Shown: piece after piece, positions 44,942 through 53,261 of the stretch
Layout: every line of letters begins with the position of its first letter
How positions within the stretch are numbered: position 1 is the stretch's first letter
Source of the DNA: Candidatus Zixiibacteriota bacterium
GTDB lineage: Bacteria > Zixibacteria > MSB-5A5 > GN15 > FEB-12
NCBI GenBank assembly: GCA_017999435.1
Contig: JAGNLV010000001.1
Location: forward strand, 94,501-158,500
Reading direction: 5' to 3'
DNA length: 64,000 bases
Notes under the pieces: generated by a model
What the model saw: only the letters and a program-made list of their open reading frames with translations
Databases searched by the model: none
Told to the model about the DNA's origin: nothing
Translations under genes and position numbers: made by a program

Positions 44942-46021
44942 CTAAGCGATTTCAAGCATCTTTTCCAGCGCCAGGCGAGCCTCGCTGCGGATCGGCTCTT
45001 TTACCGCAATCGGCTTGACCGTATCGAGATTCTCCAGCGTGTAGACCAGGTCATTGAGCGTCGTCCGGTACATGTTGGCGCACACCGGGCAGGTCTGCCC
45101 CGAGAGCTCGAAGATTCTCTTGTCGGGATGCTCCAGGGCCATCCGGTGGATCAGGTTGATCTCAGTGCCGATCGCGATCGTGCTCCCGGCTGGCGCCTTG
45201 CGGCAGAAGTCGACAATGTGCGAGGTCGACCCGACACTGTCGGCCAGCCGGACCACCTCGTGGGGGCACTCGGGATGCACGACCACCTTCACCCCGGGGT
45301 AGTCGCGCCGCACCTGTTCGACGTGTTCGGCGCGGAAATTGGTGTGGACGTGGCAGTGCCCCTTCCAGAGGATGATCTTCGCCTTCTCCATCTGCGCGCG
45401 GGTCAGCCCGCCGCCGTCCCGCTTGAAGTCCCACAGCACCATCTCCTCGGGGGCGATGCCGAGGGCGATCCCGGTGTTGTAGCCGAGGTGTTCGTCCGGG
45501 AAAAAGAAGACCTTCTCCCGCAGCCCGAAGGCCCAGGTGAGGGCCGCCCTGGCGTTGGACGAGGTGCAGATCAGCCCACCGTGGCGCCCGGTAAAGGCCT
45601 TGAGCCCGGCCGCCGTGTTCATGTAGGAGATCGGCATGACCCGGCGGTCGCCGCCGAATTCCTCGAGACACTCCCAGGCCGCCAGCACATCCGCCATCTC
45701 GGCCATGTCCGCCATCGGACACCCGGCCAGCGGATTCGGGAGGAAGACCTTCTGCTCCGGCGCGGTGAGGACATCGGCCGACTCGGCCATGAAGTGGACG
45801 CCGCAGAACACGATGAACTCCGCCTCGCGCTGGGCGGCGGCCAGCTTCGACAGCCCGTAACTGTCGCCGAGGTGGTCGTGGAAAGCCGCCACCTCCACAC
45901 GCTGGTAGTGGTGCGTGAGGATCAAGAGGCGTTTGCCGAGCCGGTCGCGGACCGCCTGCGCCCGCGCCTGCAGATCGTCGACCGTCGCCTCGCGGTACTC
46001 TTTGGGAAGGGCGAAATACAT
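44942..46021 (-). CDS. nadA: Quinolinate synthase
   Basis: 359 residues; condenses iminoaspartate with dihydroxyacetone phosphate to quinolinate for NAD biosynthesis. The three [4Fe-4S]-ligating Cys are visible in NPLAGCPMADM, VHPECPHEVV and CPVCANMY. Other landmarks are THHYQRVEVAAFHDHLGDSYGL, FCGVHFMAESADVL and HCHVHTNF. It starts 4 nt after the stop of the ferredoxin-NADP reductase and is the last gene of the redox operon, linking iron-sulfur and peroxide defence with NAD supply. No nadB or nadC lies beside it. Confidence 0.95.
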   Translation of the reverse strand: MYFALPKEYREATVDDLQARAQAVRDRLGKRLLILTHHYQRVEVAAFHDHLGDSYGLSKLAAAQREAEFIVFCGVHFMAESADVLTAPEQKVFLPNPLAGCPMADMAEMADVLAAWECLEEFGGDRRVMPISYMNTAAGLKAFTGRHGGLICTSSNARAALTWAFGLREKVFFFPDEHLGYNTGIALGIAPEEMVLWDFKRDGGGLTRAQMEKAKIILWKGHCHVHTNFRAEHVEQVRRDYPGVKVVVHPECPHEVVRLADSVGSTSHIVDFCRKAPAGSTIAIGTEINLIHRMALEHPDKRIFELSGQTCPVCANMYRTTLNDLVYTLENLDTVKPIAVKEPIRSEARLALEKMLEIA

Positions 46022-46025
46022 GACC

Positions 46026-47102
46026 CTACTCCCGATCCTCTTCCCCGCGGCTCTGCTGCTGCCGCTGCTGCAGCTTGCGCATCACCACCTCATGTTTCTC
46101 CGTCGAATGCCCCGGGCTGACTTTGGCCCGCGGGTCGAGGTACGCTTTCGCGTTGTTGACCGCGATCGCGACCTCGCCGCAGCCGGTCGAGATCAGCTTC
46201 AGCTTCCCCTCGTACGTCACGATATCTCCGGCCGCGTAAATACCTTCTACATTGGTACGCATTCGGGTGTCCACCCGAATGGCGTTTTTGTCCAGTTCCA
46301 GCCCCCACCCCTCGATCGGTCCGAGGTTGGTGAGGAAACCGATGTTGAGCACGACCGCGTCGACCGCCAAGCGCTCCTCGTGGCCGGTCCGGGTCTGCAC
46401 AATGGTCGCCCCCTCCACCCAGTCCTCCCCGCGCAGCTCTTTCAGCTCCCAGAACGGGTAGAGCAGCCGGACCCGGGAGTTTTTCACCTTGCGCACCGAA
46501 TCCTCGTGGGCGGAGAAGAACGAGTTGCGGTGGATGTGAGTGACCGACCGGGCCACCGGTCCGAGCATCATGGAGTAGTCGAACGCCGCGTCGCCACCGC
46601 CGACAATGAGCACGTCCTTGTCCGCAAAATCGCGCAGCCGCCGGCAGAAGTAATAGACGCCGCGGCCCTCGAGTTTTTCCACGTTCGGCACGTCCATCCG
46701 TTTGGGGATGTACGCTCCGAGCCCGGCGCACACGACTACGGTGCGCGTGTAGTGCGCCTGCCGGTCGGTGGTGAGCCGGAACACGCCGTCCCCCTCGCGC
46801 GTCACCTCGGTGACTTTCTCTCCGAGACAGAAAGTGTTGGTCGGGTACTGCGCCGCCTGGGCCTCGAACTGCCGCACGAGATCCTTGGCCAGCACTTTCG
46901 GGAACCCGGCCACGTCGTAGATGTATTTCTCGGGGTAGAGCGCCATGAGGCCGCCCCCCACTTCTTCGAGCATGTCGATAGCCTTGGCCCGCATCATGCG
47001 CAGCCCGGCGTAGTACATCCCGTACATGGCCACCGGCCCGGCCCCGATAAACGACACATCGTAGATGTCGCGCGAGTCGTGTCTTGCTTCGTGTTCGCTC
47101 AT
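46026..47102 (-). CDS. Ferredoxin/flavodoxin--NADP+ reductase, TrxR-like (YumC type)
   Basis: About 358 residues from the ATG at 47102 (MSEHEARHDSRD). FAD motif VSFIGAGPVAMYGMYYAGL and NAD(P) motif DVLIVGGGDAAFDYSMML, with GIYAAGDIVTYEGKLKLISTGCGEVAIAVNNA at the end. The thioredoxin-reductase CxxC is absent (YYFCRRLRD has a single Cys), placing it in the FNR type 2 / YumC branch that reduces ferredoxin with NADPH. Next to a Sec-peroxiredoxin and a rubredoxin-like protein it may supply electrons to the peroxide-reducing chain. Confidence 0.9.
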   Translation of the reverse strand: MSEHEARHDSRDIYDVSFIGAGPVAMYGMYYAGLRMMRAKAIDMLEEVGGGLMALYPEKYIYDVAGFPKVLAKDLVRQFEAQAAQYPTNTFCLGEKVTEVTREGDGVFRLTTDRQAHYTRTVVVCAGLGAYIPKRMDVPNVEKLEGRGVYYFCRRLRDFADKDVLIVGGGDAAFDYSMMLGPVARSVTHIHRNSFFSAHEDSVRKVKNSRVRLLYPFWELKELRGEDWVEGATIVQTRTGHEERLAVDAVVLNIGFLTNLGPIEGWGLELDKNAIRVDTRMRTNVEGIYAAGDIVTYEGKLKLISTGCGEVAIAVNNAKAYLDPRAKVSPGHSTEKHEVVMRKLQQRQQQSRGEEDRE

Positions 47103-47124
47103 ATCCTCTTGCCGGCCTTGTCCC

Positions 47125-47574
47125 TTACTCCGCCGCCCGGATCGCCGCCTCCACTTCGTCCCAGGCGGCGTGCCCCCGCGCGGCGAAGACCACCCGTCCG
47201 TCCCGCCCGAGCGCATACACCGTCCGCCGCACGACCAGGAGAAAGGGCGTCTTGCAGCCGAACGCCCGCGTCACCCGCCAGTCGGCATCCGACAGGATCG
47301 GGAAGTGCAGTCCCAGCAGGAGCGCCCACTGGCGGTGTTCCGCGAGGGTCGCCGGATTGACCGCCAGGACCCGCGCTCCGTGCCTCTCGAAATCCGCCCG
47401 CCGGTCTTCCAGACCGGCCAATTGGTGGTTTCACCCGGGCGTGTTGTTCTTCGGGTAAAACACTATCACCGCAAACCGTCCGGCCAGGGCCTCGGTTCCC
47501 AGCCGGCCGCCACTCGAGGCGGGCAGGTCGAACGGCGGCGCGGCACCGCCCACCGGGATCAACGCGCTCTTCAG
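47125..47574 (-). CDS. Selenocysteine-containing peroxiredoxin (BCP/Prx-like)
   Basis: Two open stretches in the same frame are separated by an in-frame TGA (47431-47433). Joined, they form a single BCP-like peroxiredoxin: VGGAAPPFDLPASSG, then FAVIVFYPKNNTPG-TGA-NHQLAGLEDRRADF, then VLAVNPATLAEHRQW and LHFPILSDADWRVTRAFG. TGA occupies exactly the peroxidatic cysteine position of the TPGC motif, and a SECIS-like hairpin follows. I read it as selenocysteine (residue 48). Length ~149 fits the family. Start is uncertain: CTG 47574 behind GGAGG, overlapping the upstream stop, or TTG 47562. A stop/pseudogene is less likely because position and hairpin both fit. Confidence 0.85.
47400..47433 (-). 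promoter_or_regulatory. Bacterial SECIS element with its UGA codon
   Basis: After the UGA come 12 nt, then the stem GCCGGTC/GACCGGC (7 perfect pairs) with loop UGGAA. The loop guanines are 21-22 nt past the UGA, within the range of known bacterial SECIS elements. Confidence 0.75.
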
Positions 47575-48119
47575 CGGTCCTCCCCCGCGCCCCGGTCGCC
47601 GGCCGCCGCGGCGCTCTCGTCTTCGCGCTTCAACTCCGCGAGACACCGAAAGAGCTTGCCGTTGTCGGGCAGTTCCGATGAAGGGACCACCTCGATGTAG
47701 CGGATGATGCCGCGCTTGTCGATCACGACTACCGCGCGCTCGGCGAAGCCCCGTTCGGAGAGCACGCCGTACTTTTCGGCCACGCCGCCGTGCGGCCAGA
47801 AATCGGACATCAGGGGAAACGACAGCCCGCCGAGGGAGCGCGCCCAGGCCAGGTGGCAGGGGCGGGAGTCCACCGAGATCGCCAGCAACTGCGCCTCGTA
47901 CCGCGCGAACTCGTCGATCAACCCCTGGTACTCCGGGATCTGGGTCGCGCACACGGGCGTCCAGTCCCCCGGGTAGAAGGCCAGCACCACGATCCGCCGC
48001 CCCTCGTACCACGCCAGGTTGAGGTCGCCCTCGTTGTGGGTGGGCAGCGTGAAATCGGGGGCCTCGTCACCGACCTCCAGGGTTCTGGTCCGGGTCTTTA
48101 CGCGCTCAGGCGCCGCCAT
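47571..48119 (-). CDS. Peroxiredoxin with normal cysteine
   Basis: About 182 residues from the ATG at 48119 (MAAPERVKTRT). AhpC/TSA fold: LEVGDEAPDFTLPTHNEGD, the peroxidatic FYPGDWTPVCATQIPEYQ with Cys, AISVDSRPCHLAWARSLGGLSFPLMSDF and VVVIDKRGIIRYIEVVP. A second Cys (RPCHLAW) may resolve the disulfide. It reduces hydrogen or organic peroxides. Its stop overlaps the start region of the selenocysteine paralogue, so Cys and Sec forms are produced together. Confidence 0.92.
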   Translation of the reverse strand: MAAPERVKTRTRTLEVGDEAPDFTLPTHNEGDLNLAWYEGRRIVVLAFYPGDWTPVCATQIPEYQGLIDEFARYEAQLLAISVDSRPCHLAWARSLGGLSFPLMSDFWPHGGVAEKYGVLSERGFAERAVVVIDKRGIIRYIEVVPSSELPDNGKLFRCLAELKREDESAAAAGDRGAGEDR

Positions 48120-48136
48120 CGTTCGCCGTCCTGCGG

Positions 48137-48322
48137 TCACTGAAATTCGCCGTAGTACTCGTCATCATCGTCCCCCTCGTCCTCCTCTCGGGCTTCATCA
48201 AGCTCATCTTCCGGTTCGTACCGTTCGGTGAACCGGCTGCCCGGGGCGCCGCAGACGGGGCACACGGGCGGCGGCTCATCGTCCTCGTGGATAAGCCCGC
48301 AGATGACACACTCCCACTGCAT
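48137..48322 (-). CDS. Rubredoxin-like iron protein with acidic tail
   Basis: Only 61 residues. A rubrerythrin-type rubredoxin domain occupies the first ~38: MQWECVICGLIHEDDEPPPVCPVCGAPGS, with two CxxC knuckles binding one iron or zinc. The C-terminal third is extremely acidic (EDELDEAREEDEGDDDDEYY), unusual and perhaps a docking tail. Family knowledge: such small proteins pass electrons to rubrerythrin or peroxidases. It lies between the ferritin-like gene and the first peroxiredoxin. Confidence 0.88.
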   Translation of the reverse strand: MQWECVICGLIHEDDEPPPVCPVCGAPGSRFTERYEPEDELDEAREEDEGDDDDEYYGEFQ

Positions 48323-48378
48323 ACGTTCCTCACCGTCACCGCCGCCTCACCCGGCGGCGTGGTCCCGGCGCCGCGCCG

Positions 48379-48879
48379 TCAGTGTTCCAGCGGCGACGTA
48401 TCGTCGAGACCGAACCAGAAGTAGTTCCCGGAAATCGCGTCCTTTTCCGCCTGGAGCAGTTCGTAGTGCCGGTGCTCCTCCTCGGCCAGGCTGTCGAAAA
48501 CCTCGCGAAATTCCGGATCGTCCACCAAGTCCCGCTCCGTCTGGTAGTACCGGGTCGCCGCCAGCTCCGCCTCGATGGCGAGATTGATGAATTCCATCTC
48601 GCTCTTGCGTTCCTCCAGCCGTCCCTTGCGGAACACCTGGGCCAGGGCGTTGATCCCCTTCGGCGGCAGGTCGCCGATCTCCGGTCCGATGTGCTTGTGG
48701 AAAATCTCCACGAGCGTGTGCTTGTGGCGCACCTCGTCGTCCCGGAGGTTCTTCAGTTTCCGCTTGGCGTCCGGGTTGGTCGCCCGCTCCATGAGGAGAT
48801 CGTAGAACGTGTAGCCGTCCTCTTCTCCCTTGATCGCCTTCTTGAGCGTCTCGGCGATGTACTCTTTGGTCTTCGCCAT
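48379..48879 (-). CDS. Rubrerythrin-type ferritin-like di-iron protein
   Basis: About 166 residues from the ATG at 48879 (MAKTKEYIAE). A four-helix ferritin-like domain: helix 1 AIKGEEDGYTFYDLLMERA, helix 2 LRDDEVRHKHTLVEIFHKH, helix 3 INLAIEAELAATRYYQTERDL, helix 4 FDSLAEEEHRHYELLQAEKDAI. Glu and His in ExxH arrangements supply the di-iron ligands. The rubredoxin half is encoded separately just downstream, suggesting a split rubrerythrin. Expected role: peroxide reduction in the cytoplasm of an oxygen-sensitive cell. It starts 20 nt after gltX. Confidence 0.88.
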   Translation of the reverse strand: MAKTKEYIAETLKKAIKGEEDGYTFYDLLMERATNPDAKRKLKNLRDDEVRHKHTLVEIFHKHIGPEIGDLPPKGINALAQVFRKGRLEERKSEMEFINLAIEAELAATRYYQTERDLVDDPEFREVFDSLAEEEHRHYELLQAEKDAISGNYFWFGLDDTSPLEH

Positions 48880-48899
48880 ATGGCCCCTTTCCGGGCCTC

Positions 48900-50363
48900 T
48901 CATGAGGCCCCGGGCGTTGCGTGAATATAATCAATGGCCTTGCGCAGGCGCTCGAGAACCGCCGAGCGACCCAGGAGCGCCATGATCTCGTACAGCCCCG
49001 GCCCGGCCGGCATCCCCGAAATCGCCAGCCGCGTCGGGTGTATGACGCTCGCCTTCTTCACCCCCGCCGCAGCGGCCGCCGCCTCCACCGCCCGCTCGCA
49101 GTTGTCGGCCGTCAGCTCCGCGAGCGGTTCGAGCTGGTCGGCTAGGCGGGCCAGCAGGTCGGCCGCCCCCCCGTGAAAATGCTTCGCCGCCGCCGCCGCG
49201 TCGTAGCGGTAGTCGAACGCGAAGAAGTACCCGCCGAGGGCCGCGAAATCGGTCACCCGCCGCACCCGGTCCTTGAGCAGCCCGACCACCTCGCAGAGAT
49301 ATTTCCAGCGCGTCTCGAGCCAATACTTGGTGGTGAGCCCGGCCTCGACCAGCAGCGGGGCCGCCATCGTGGCCAGGTCGTGATTGCTCCGGCGGAGGAG
49401 GTGTTCGCGGTTGAAGGCCTCGAGCTTTTCCTCGTCGAAGACGGCGTTCGAGGCGTTGAAGTAGGCCGGCGTGAACAGCGCGATCAGCTCCTCCCGGGTA
49501 TAGATCTCGCGGTCGGTCTTGGGATTCCACCCGAGCAGGCACAGGTAGTTGAACATCGCCTCCGGCAGGATTCCCTCACGGCTGTACTGGTTGACGTCCT
49601 TGTCCCCCAGCCGCTTCGAGACTTTCTTCTTGTCCGGGCGGAGAATCAGCGGCAGGTGTCCGAACTGCGGAATCTCCCACCCCAGCGCCCGGTACACGTG
49701 GATTTGCTTGAAGGTGTTCGTGACGTGGTCGTTTCCCCGGATCACATGGGTGATCCCCATTTCGTGATCGTCGACCACCACCGCGAGATTGTAGGTGGCC
49801 GACCCATCCGAGCGCGCGATCACCATGTCCTCGATATCGTCGCTGTGCCGGCCAAGGTCGCCGAGCACGAGGTCGTGGAAACGCGTCTCCCCCTCCGGCA
49901 CGAGAATGCGGATCGCGTAGGGCATGCCCGCCGCCACGCGCCGCGCGATCTCGTCCGGCGGCAGCCGCAGGCAGCGCCGGTCGTAGCGGAGCGGCTGCTT
50001 GCGCGCCTTGGCCTCCTCCCGTCCCCGCTCGAGTTCCGCGGGCGTGCAGAAACAGCGGTACCCGCGGCCCAGCTCGAGAATGCGCCGCGCGCAGGCGTTG
50101 TAGGTGTCGAGCCGCTGCGACTGGTACGTGATCGCCTCGTCCCATTGCAGTCCCAGCCAGCGCATGGCGTCGAGAATGGGCGCGATCAGATCCGCCTGCG
50201 ACCGCGCCTGGTCGGTGTCCTCGATACGCACGAGGAACTTCCCGCCGGAGTGCCGAGCAAACAGCCAGTTGAAAATGGCCGTCCGGGCCGTCCCCACGTG
50301 GAGGTAGCCCGTCGGCGACGGGGCGATGCGTACGCGAATGGATCGATCGGTCATTTCCGGCAT
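48900..50363 (-). CDS. gltX: Glutamyl-tRNA synthetase
   Basis: 487 residues, class I aminoacyl-tRNA synthetase. The HIGH-like motif is APSPTGYLHVGTARTA, and the KMSKS-like motif is KKVSKRLGD; other landmarks are RIEDTDQARS, DIEDMVIARSDGSATYNLAVVVDDHEMGITHVIRGNDH and LLGWNPKTD. It charges tRNA-Glu (and often tRNA-Gln in bacteria with GatCAB). The ATG at 50363 directly follows the stop of the upstream gene; an in-frame ATG at 50354 is an alternative. Confidence 0.96.
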   Translation of the reverse strand: MPEMTDRSIRVRIAPSPTGYLHVGTARTAIFNWLFARHSGGKFLVRIEDTDQARSQADLIAPILDAMRWLGLQWDEAITYQSQRLDTYNACARRILELGRGYRCFCTPAELERGREEAKARKQPLRYDRRCLRLPPDEIARRVAAGMPYAIRILVPEGETRFHDLVLGDLGRHSDDIEDMVIARSDGSATYNLAVVVDDHEMGITHVIRGNDHVTNTFKQIHVYRALGWEIPQFGHLPLILRPDKKKVSKRLGDKDVNQYSREGILPEAMFNYLCLLGWNPKTDREIYTREELIALFTPAYFNASNAVFDEEKLEAFNREHLLRRSNHDLATMAAPLLVEAGLTTKYWLETRWKYLCEVVGLLKDRVRRVTDFAALGGYFFAFDYRYDAAAAAKHFHGGAADLLARLADQLEPLAELTADNCERAVEAAAAAAGVKKASVIHPTRLAISGMPAGPGLYEIMALLGRSAVLERLRKAIDYIHATPGAS

Positions 50364-50936
50364 CTACGGCTGGGTCGGTTTCTCGGGTTCCTCGGGAGGT
50401 CCGCCCGGCGGGGGCGCCTCAGGGAGCGGCCGGTGCGGCGCCTGGGGCTCCGGGCGCGCCTCCGGAGGCGGCGGCGGGGGCGGCATCGGCGAGCCGGAGT
50501 AGGGTCCCGGCCGCCCGGTGGGCGGCGGATAGGCCGGATAGGGCGGCGCGGGTGCGGGATAGCGCGGGAACGGCGGCGGCGCTTGCGCCGCGCCGCTCGG
50601 ATCCCCCCACTCCACCACCGTGTACGTGATTTCCAGCCCGCCCAGAATGCGGGCGGTGACATTGTACACGCCCGCGCCGATGGCGAAGGTGATGGTCCCG
50701 AACACCGCCCCGAAAATCGCGTACCCGATCGGCAGAATCACCAGGAGGAGTCCCACCGGCATGGCCGCGAACTCCGAGCCGCCGGCTCCCGCCGGCATCA
50801 TCGTCGACATCACCGCCATGAGCGGGGCCATAAAGAGGGCCGCCACCAGGCCCATGATGAATCCCATGATCAGGTTCAGGAAAAAACCGATCTTGACCGC
50901 CGTCCAGACCGAGACCGCTTTCAGCTCCAGTTTCAT
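50364..50936 (-). CDS. Small membrane protein with proline-rich tail (DUF3566-like)
   Basis: 190 residues. The first ~105 hold two long hydrophobic regions: VKIGFFLNLIMGFIMGLVAALF, and VILPIGYAIFGAVFGTITFAIGAGVYN with TARILGGLEI. That layout resembles the DUF3566 membrane family. The remaining 85 residues are Pro/Gly/Ala-rich (PAPAPPYPAYPPPTGRPG), probably disordered and cytoplasmic. No function is known. It has its own promoter and leads into gltX and the redox operon. Confidence 0.65.
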   Translation of the reverse strand: MKLELKAVSVWTAVKIGFFLNLIMGFIMGLVAALFMAPLMAVMSTMMPAGAGGSEFAAMPVGLLLVILPIGYAIFGAVFGTITFAIGAGVYNVTARILGGLEITYTVVEWGDPSGAAQAPPPFPRYPAPAPPYPAYPPPTGRPGPYSGSPMPPPPPPPEARPEPQAPHRPLPEAPPPGGPPEEPEKPTQP

Positions 50937-51002
50937 CGCGTCCTCCCGGGTGTTCCCACCCTTCTCCGCCCCGGACGGCGGGTCGCCGCCGGGGGTGGTG
51001 CC

Positions 51003-51030
51003 AAGATACGCCGCCGGTGCGGAAATTCAA
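51003..51030 (-). promoter_or_regulatory. Sigma-70-type promoter for the DUF3566-like/gltX operon
   Basis: TTGAAT, 16-nt spacer, TATCTT, about 67 nt upstream of the ATG at 50936. Confidence 0.55.
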
Positions 51031-51045
51031 GCGATAATCCGGCCC

Positions 51046-53157
51046 TCAGCCCTCTTTCATGATGAACCGCGCATCCACCGCCTTGCACCGCGCGCGCTCC
51101 GGCGAGGCGATGAAGGGGTTGATGTCGACTTCGCTGAAGGCGTCGAAATCCTTCACCAGCTGCGACACCTTCAGCAGCGTGTCCTCGACCGTCGCCAGAT
51201 CGACCGGCGGGGCCCCACGGTACCCTTTCAGGAGCGGGTAGGACTTCAGCGAGCGCATCATGTCGCGCACATCTGCGGTCGTGAGCGGGTTGATCCGGAA
51301 GGCGACGTCTTTCATGATTTCCACGTAGATCCCGCCCAGTCCGAACATGATGAGGGGCCCGAACGAGGGATCGGTGGTCATGCCCATAACCGTCTCGACC
51401 CCGCCCGCCACCATTTGCTGGAGGGCCACCGCGAACGTCTCGCCCGCGGCGCGCTCGGCCGCGACCCGTTTGCGGAGTTCGCGGAACGCGTCGCGCACCT
51501 CTCGTTCGGTGCGCAGGTCGAGCATCACGCCGCCGACCTCAGTCTTGTGGAGAATCGCCGGCGCCGCCACCTTCATCACCACCGGCAGCCCCATCCCTTT
51601 CGCAATCGCGGCCGCCTCTCGCTCGCTGCTGGCGAAGCGGTACTCGGCCGCCGGGATGCCGTAGGCGCACAAAATCTCGATCGCCTCCGCACCCACGATT
51701 GTCGTGCGGCTTTCCGTGCGCGCCCGCTCGATGACCGCCTGCACCCGGTCCGGGTCAACCTCGAAGGTCCGGACTTTCCCCCGGGGGGCATTCATGCGCC
51801 GGCGGTAGTGGCTCACCGTCGCCAGCGTCTTCGCGATCGCCTCGGGGTAGATGTAGACGGGGATGCCGTGGCTGCGGAGGTGTTCGATGCCGGCCGAATT
51901 GCGGCTGGCCCCCATGAAACAGGCGAGCACCGTCTTCTTCGTCCCGGCCACCGCCTCCTGGATGCTCCGCGCCACCTCGAGTTCGTCGATCGTCACCGGC
52001 GGGACGAAGATGGGGATGATGCTGTCGTAGCGCTTGTCGGTGATGATGGCGCCGAGCGTCCTGCGGAACTGCTCGGGACCGGCCCCGGCCACCATGTCCA
52101 TCGGGTTGGCGAACGACGCGTCCTCGGAACTGAACTGCCGCAGCCGCTTCACCGTCTCGGGCGACAGCGGCGGCATCTCCATCCCGTTGTTGATCAGGGC
52201 GTCGGTGGCGAGAATCCCCGGGCCGCCGGCGTTGGTCACCACCGCCACCCGGTTCCCCTGCGGCACCGGCTGCATCGACAGCGCCTTCGCCACGTCGAAC
52301 AGCTCCTCCACCGTGTCGACGCGCATCACGCCGGTCTGGTCGAAGAGCGCGTCCACACCCACGTCGAGCCCGGCCAGGGCGCCGGTGTGCGACGAGGCCG
52401 CCTTGGCGCCGAGCGTCGTCCGCCCCGATTTCACCGCCACGATCGGCTTCGTCCGCGACAACTCCCGGGCGATCAGCGTGAAGTGCCGCGGGTTGCCGAA
52501 ATTCTCCAGGTACATGAGGATGATGTCCGTGTCCGGATCATCGCGGAAATACTCGAGGATGTCGTTCGAGGAGATGTCGGCCTTGTTGCCGATCGAGGCG
52601 ACCAGCGAGAACCCGATCCCGAGCTCGCGGGCGTGGTTCATGATCGCCTCCCCCATCGCCCCCGACTGGGTGATGAAGCCGACCCGGCCCCGTTTCGGAA
52701 ACACCTTCCCGAAAGTGGCGTTGAGATTCACCTCCGGGCTGGTGTTGACGATGCCGAAACAGTTCGGTCCGACCATGCGCATGCCGTAGTCCTGGACGAC
52801 GCGCACGAGCTCCATTTCCCGTTTCTTCCCCTCCCGGCCGGTCTCGGAGAAACCGGCGGAGATGACGACCAGCCCTTTGACCCCTTTTTCGCCGCACTGG
52901 CGTGCGACCTCGGCGACGAATTCCTTGGGCACGATCACAATGGCGAGATCGACCGAGTCCGGCACGTCGAGAATGGTCGAGTAGGCCTTGATCGAGTGGA
53001 TCACGGGCGCTTTCGGGTTGACCGGGAAGACCTTGCCGTTGAATTCGGCGACGAGGATGTTGTGGAGGGTTTCGCGGCCGATCGTGCCGGGCCGCGTGGA
53101 GGCCCCGATGACCGCCACCGATTTGGGCCGAAAGATCGCATCGAGCGCGCGTTTCAT
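51046..53157 (-). CDS. ADP-forming acyl-CoA (acetyl-CoA) synthetase, fused alpha-beta type
   Basis: 703 residues combining the CoA-binding/ligase alpha part and the ATP-grasp beta part, as in archaeal and protist ACD. The N-terminal CoA-binding domain shows SVAVIGASTRPGTIG and VGPNCFGIVN; the ligase domain has the phospho-His region KAASSHTGALAG. The ATP-grasp C-terminal domain includes GAEAIEILCAYGIPAAEYRFA, VVMKVAAPAILHKTEVGGVMLDL and FGPLIMFGLGGIYVEIMKDVAFRINP. It converts acyl-CoA + ADP + Pi to acid + ATP (or the reverse). Energy conservation from acetyl-CoA complements pta. Confidence 0.92.
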   Translation of the reverse strand: MKRALDAIFRPKSVAVIGASTRPGTIGRETLHNILVAEFNGKVFPVNPKAPVIHSIKAYSTILDVPDSVDLAIVIVPKEFVAEVARQCGEKGVKGLVVISAGFSETGREGKKREMELVRVVQDYGMRMVGPNCFGIVNTSPEVNLNATFGKVFPKRGRVGFITQSGAMGEAIMNHARELGIGFSLVASIGNKADISSNDILEYFRDDPDTDIILMYLENFGNPRHFTLIARELSRTKPIVAVKSGRTTLGAKAASSHTGALAGLDVGVDALFDQTGVMRVDTVEELFDVAKALSMQPVPQGNRVAVVTNAGGPGILATDALINNGMEMPPLSPETVKRLRQFSSEDASFANPMDMVAGAGPEQFRRTLGAIITDKRYDSIIPIFVPPVTIDELEVARSIQEAVAGTKKTVLACFMGASRNSAGIEHLRSHGIPVYIYPEAIAKTLATVSHYRRRMNAPRGKVRTFEVDPDRVQAVIERARTESRTTIVGAEAIEILCAYGIPAAEYRFASSEREAAAIAKGMGLPVVMKVAAPAILHKTEVGGVMLDLRTEREVRDAFRELRKRVAAERAAGETFAVALQQMVAGGVETVMGMTTDPSFGPLIMFGLGGIYVEIMKDVAFRINPLTTADVRDMMRSLKSYPLLKGYRGAPPVDLATVEDTLLKVSQLVKDFDAFSEVDINPFIASPERARCKAVDARFIMKEG

Positions 53158-53172
53158 ACCGCCTCATACTCT

Positions 53173-53209
53173 GACCGGCCGGGACGCGCTGCCGCGCCGC
53201 CGGCCGGTC
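53173..53209. other. Strong inverted repeat between ppdK and the acyl-CoA synthetase gene
   Basis: Perfect 10-nt arms GACCGGCCGG and CCGGCCGGTC with a 17-nt loop. There is no T-run, so it may be an attenuator or mRNA end hairpin rather than a simple terminator. Confidence 0.4.
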
Positions 53210-53261
53210 TCGTCTGGTTTGTGTCCCGGCCGCCGTGGGGCCGCCGGAACGCCTCGCCGTC

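Noticed and set aside
47431-47433. UGA in the peroxiredoxin read as an ordinary nonsense mutation
   Set aside because: It coincides precisely with the catalytic cysteine and is followed by a SECIS-like stem-loop, so selenocysteine is the better reading.
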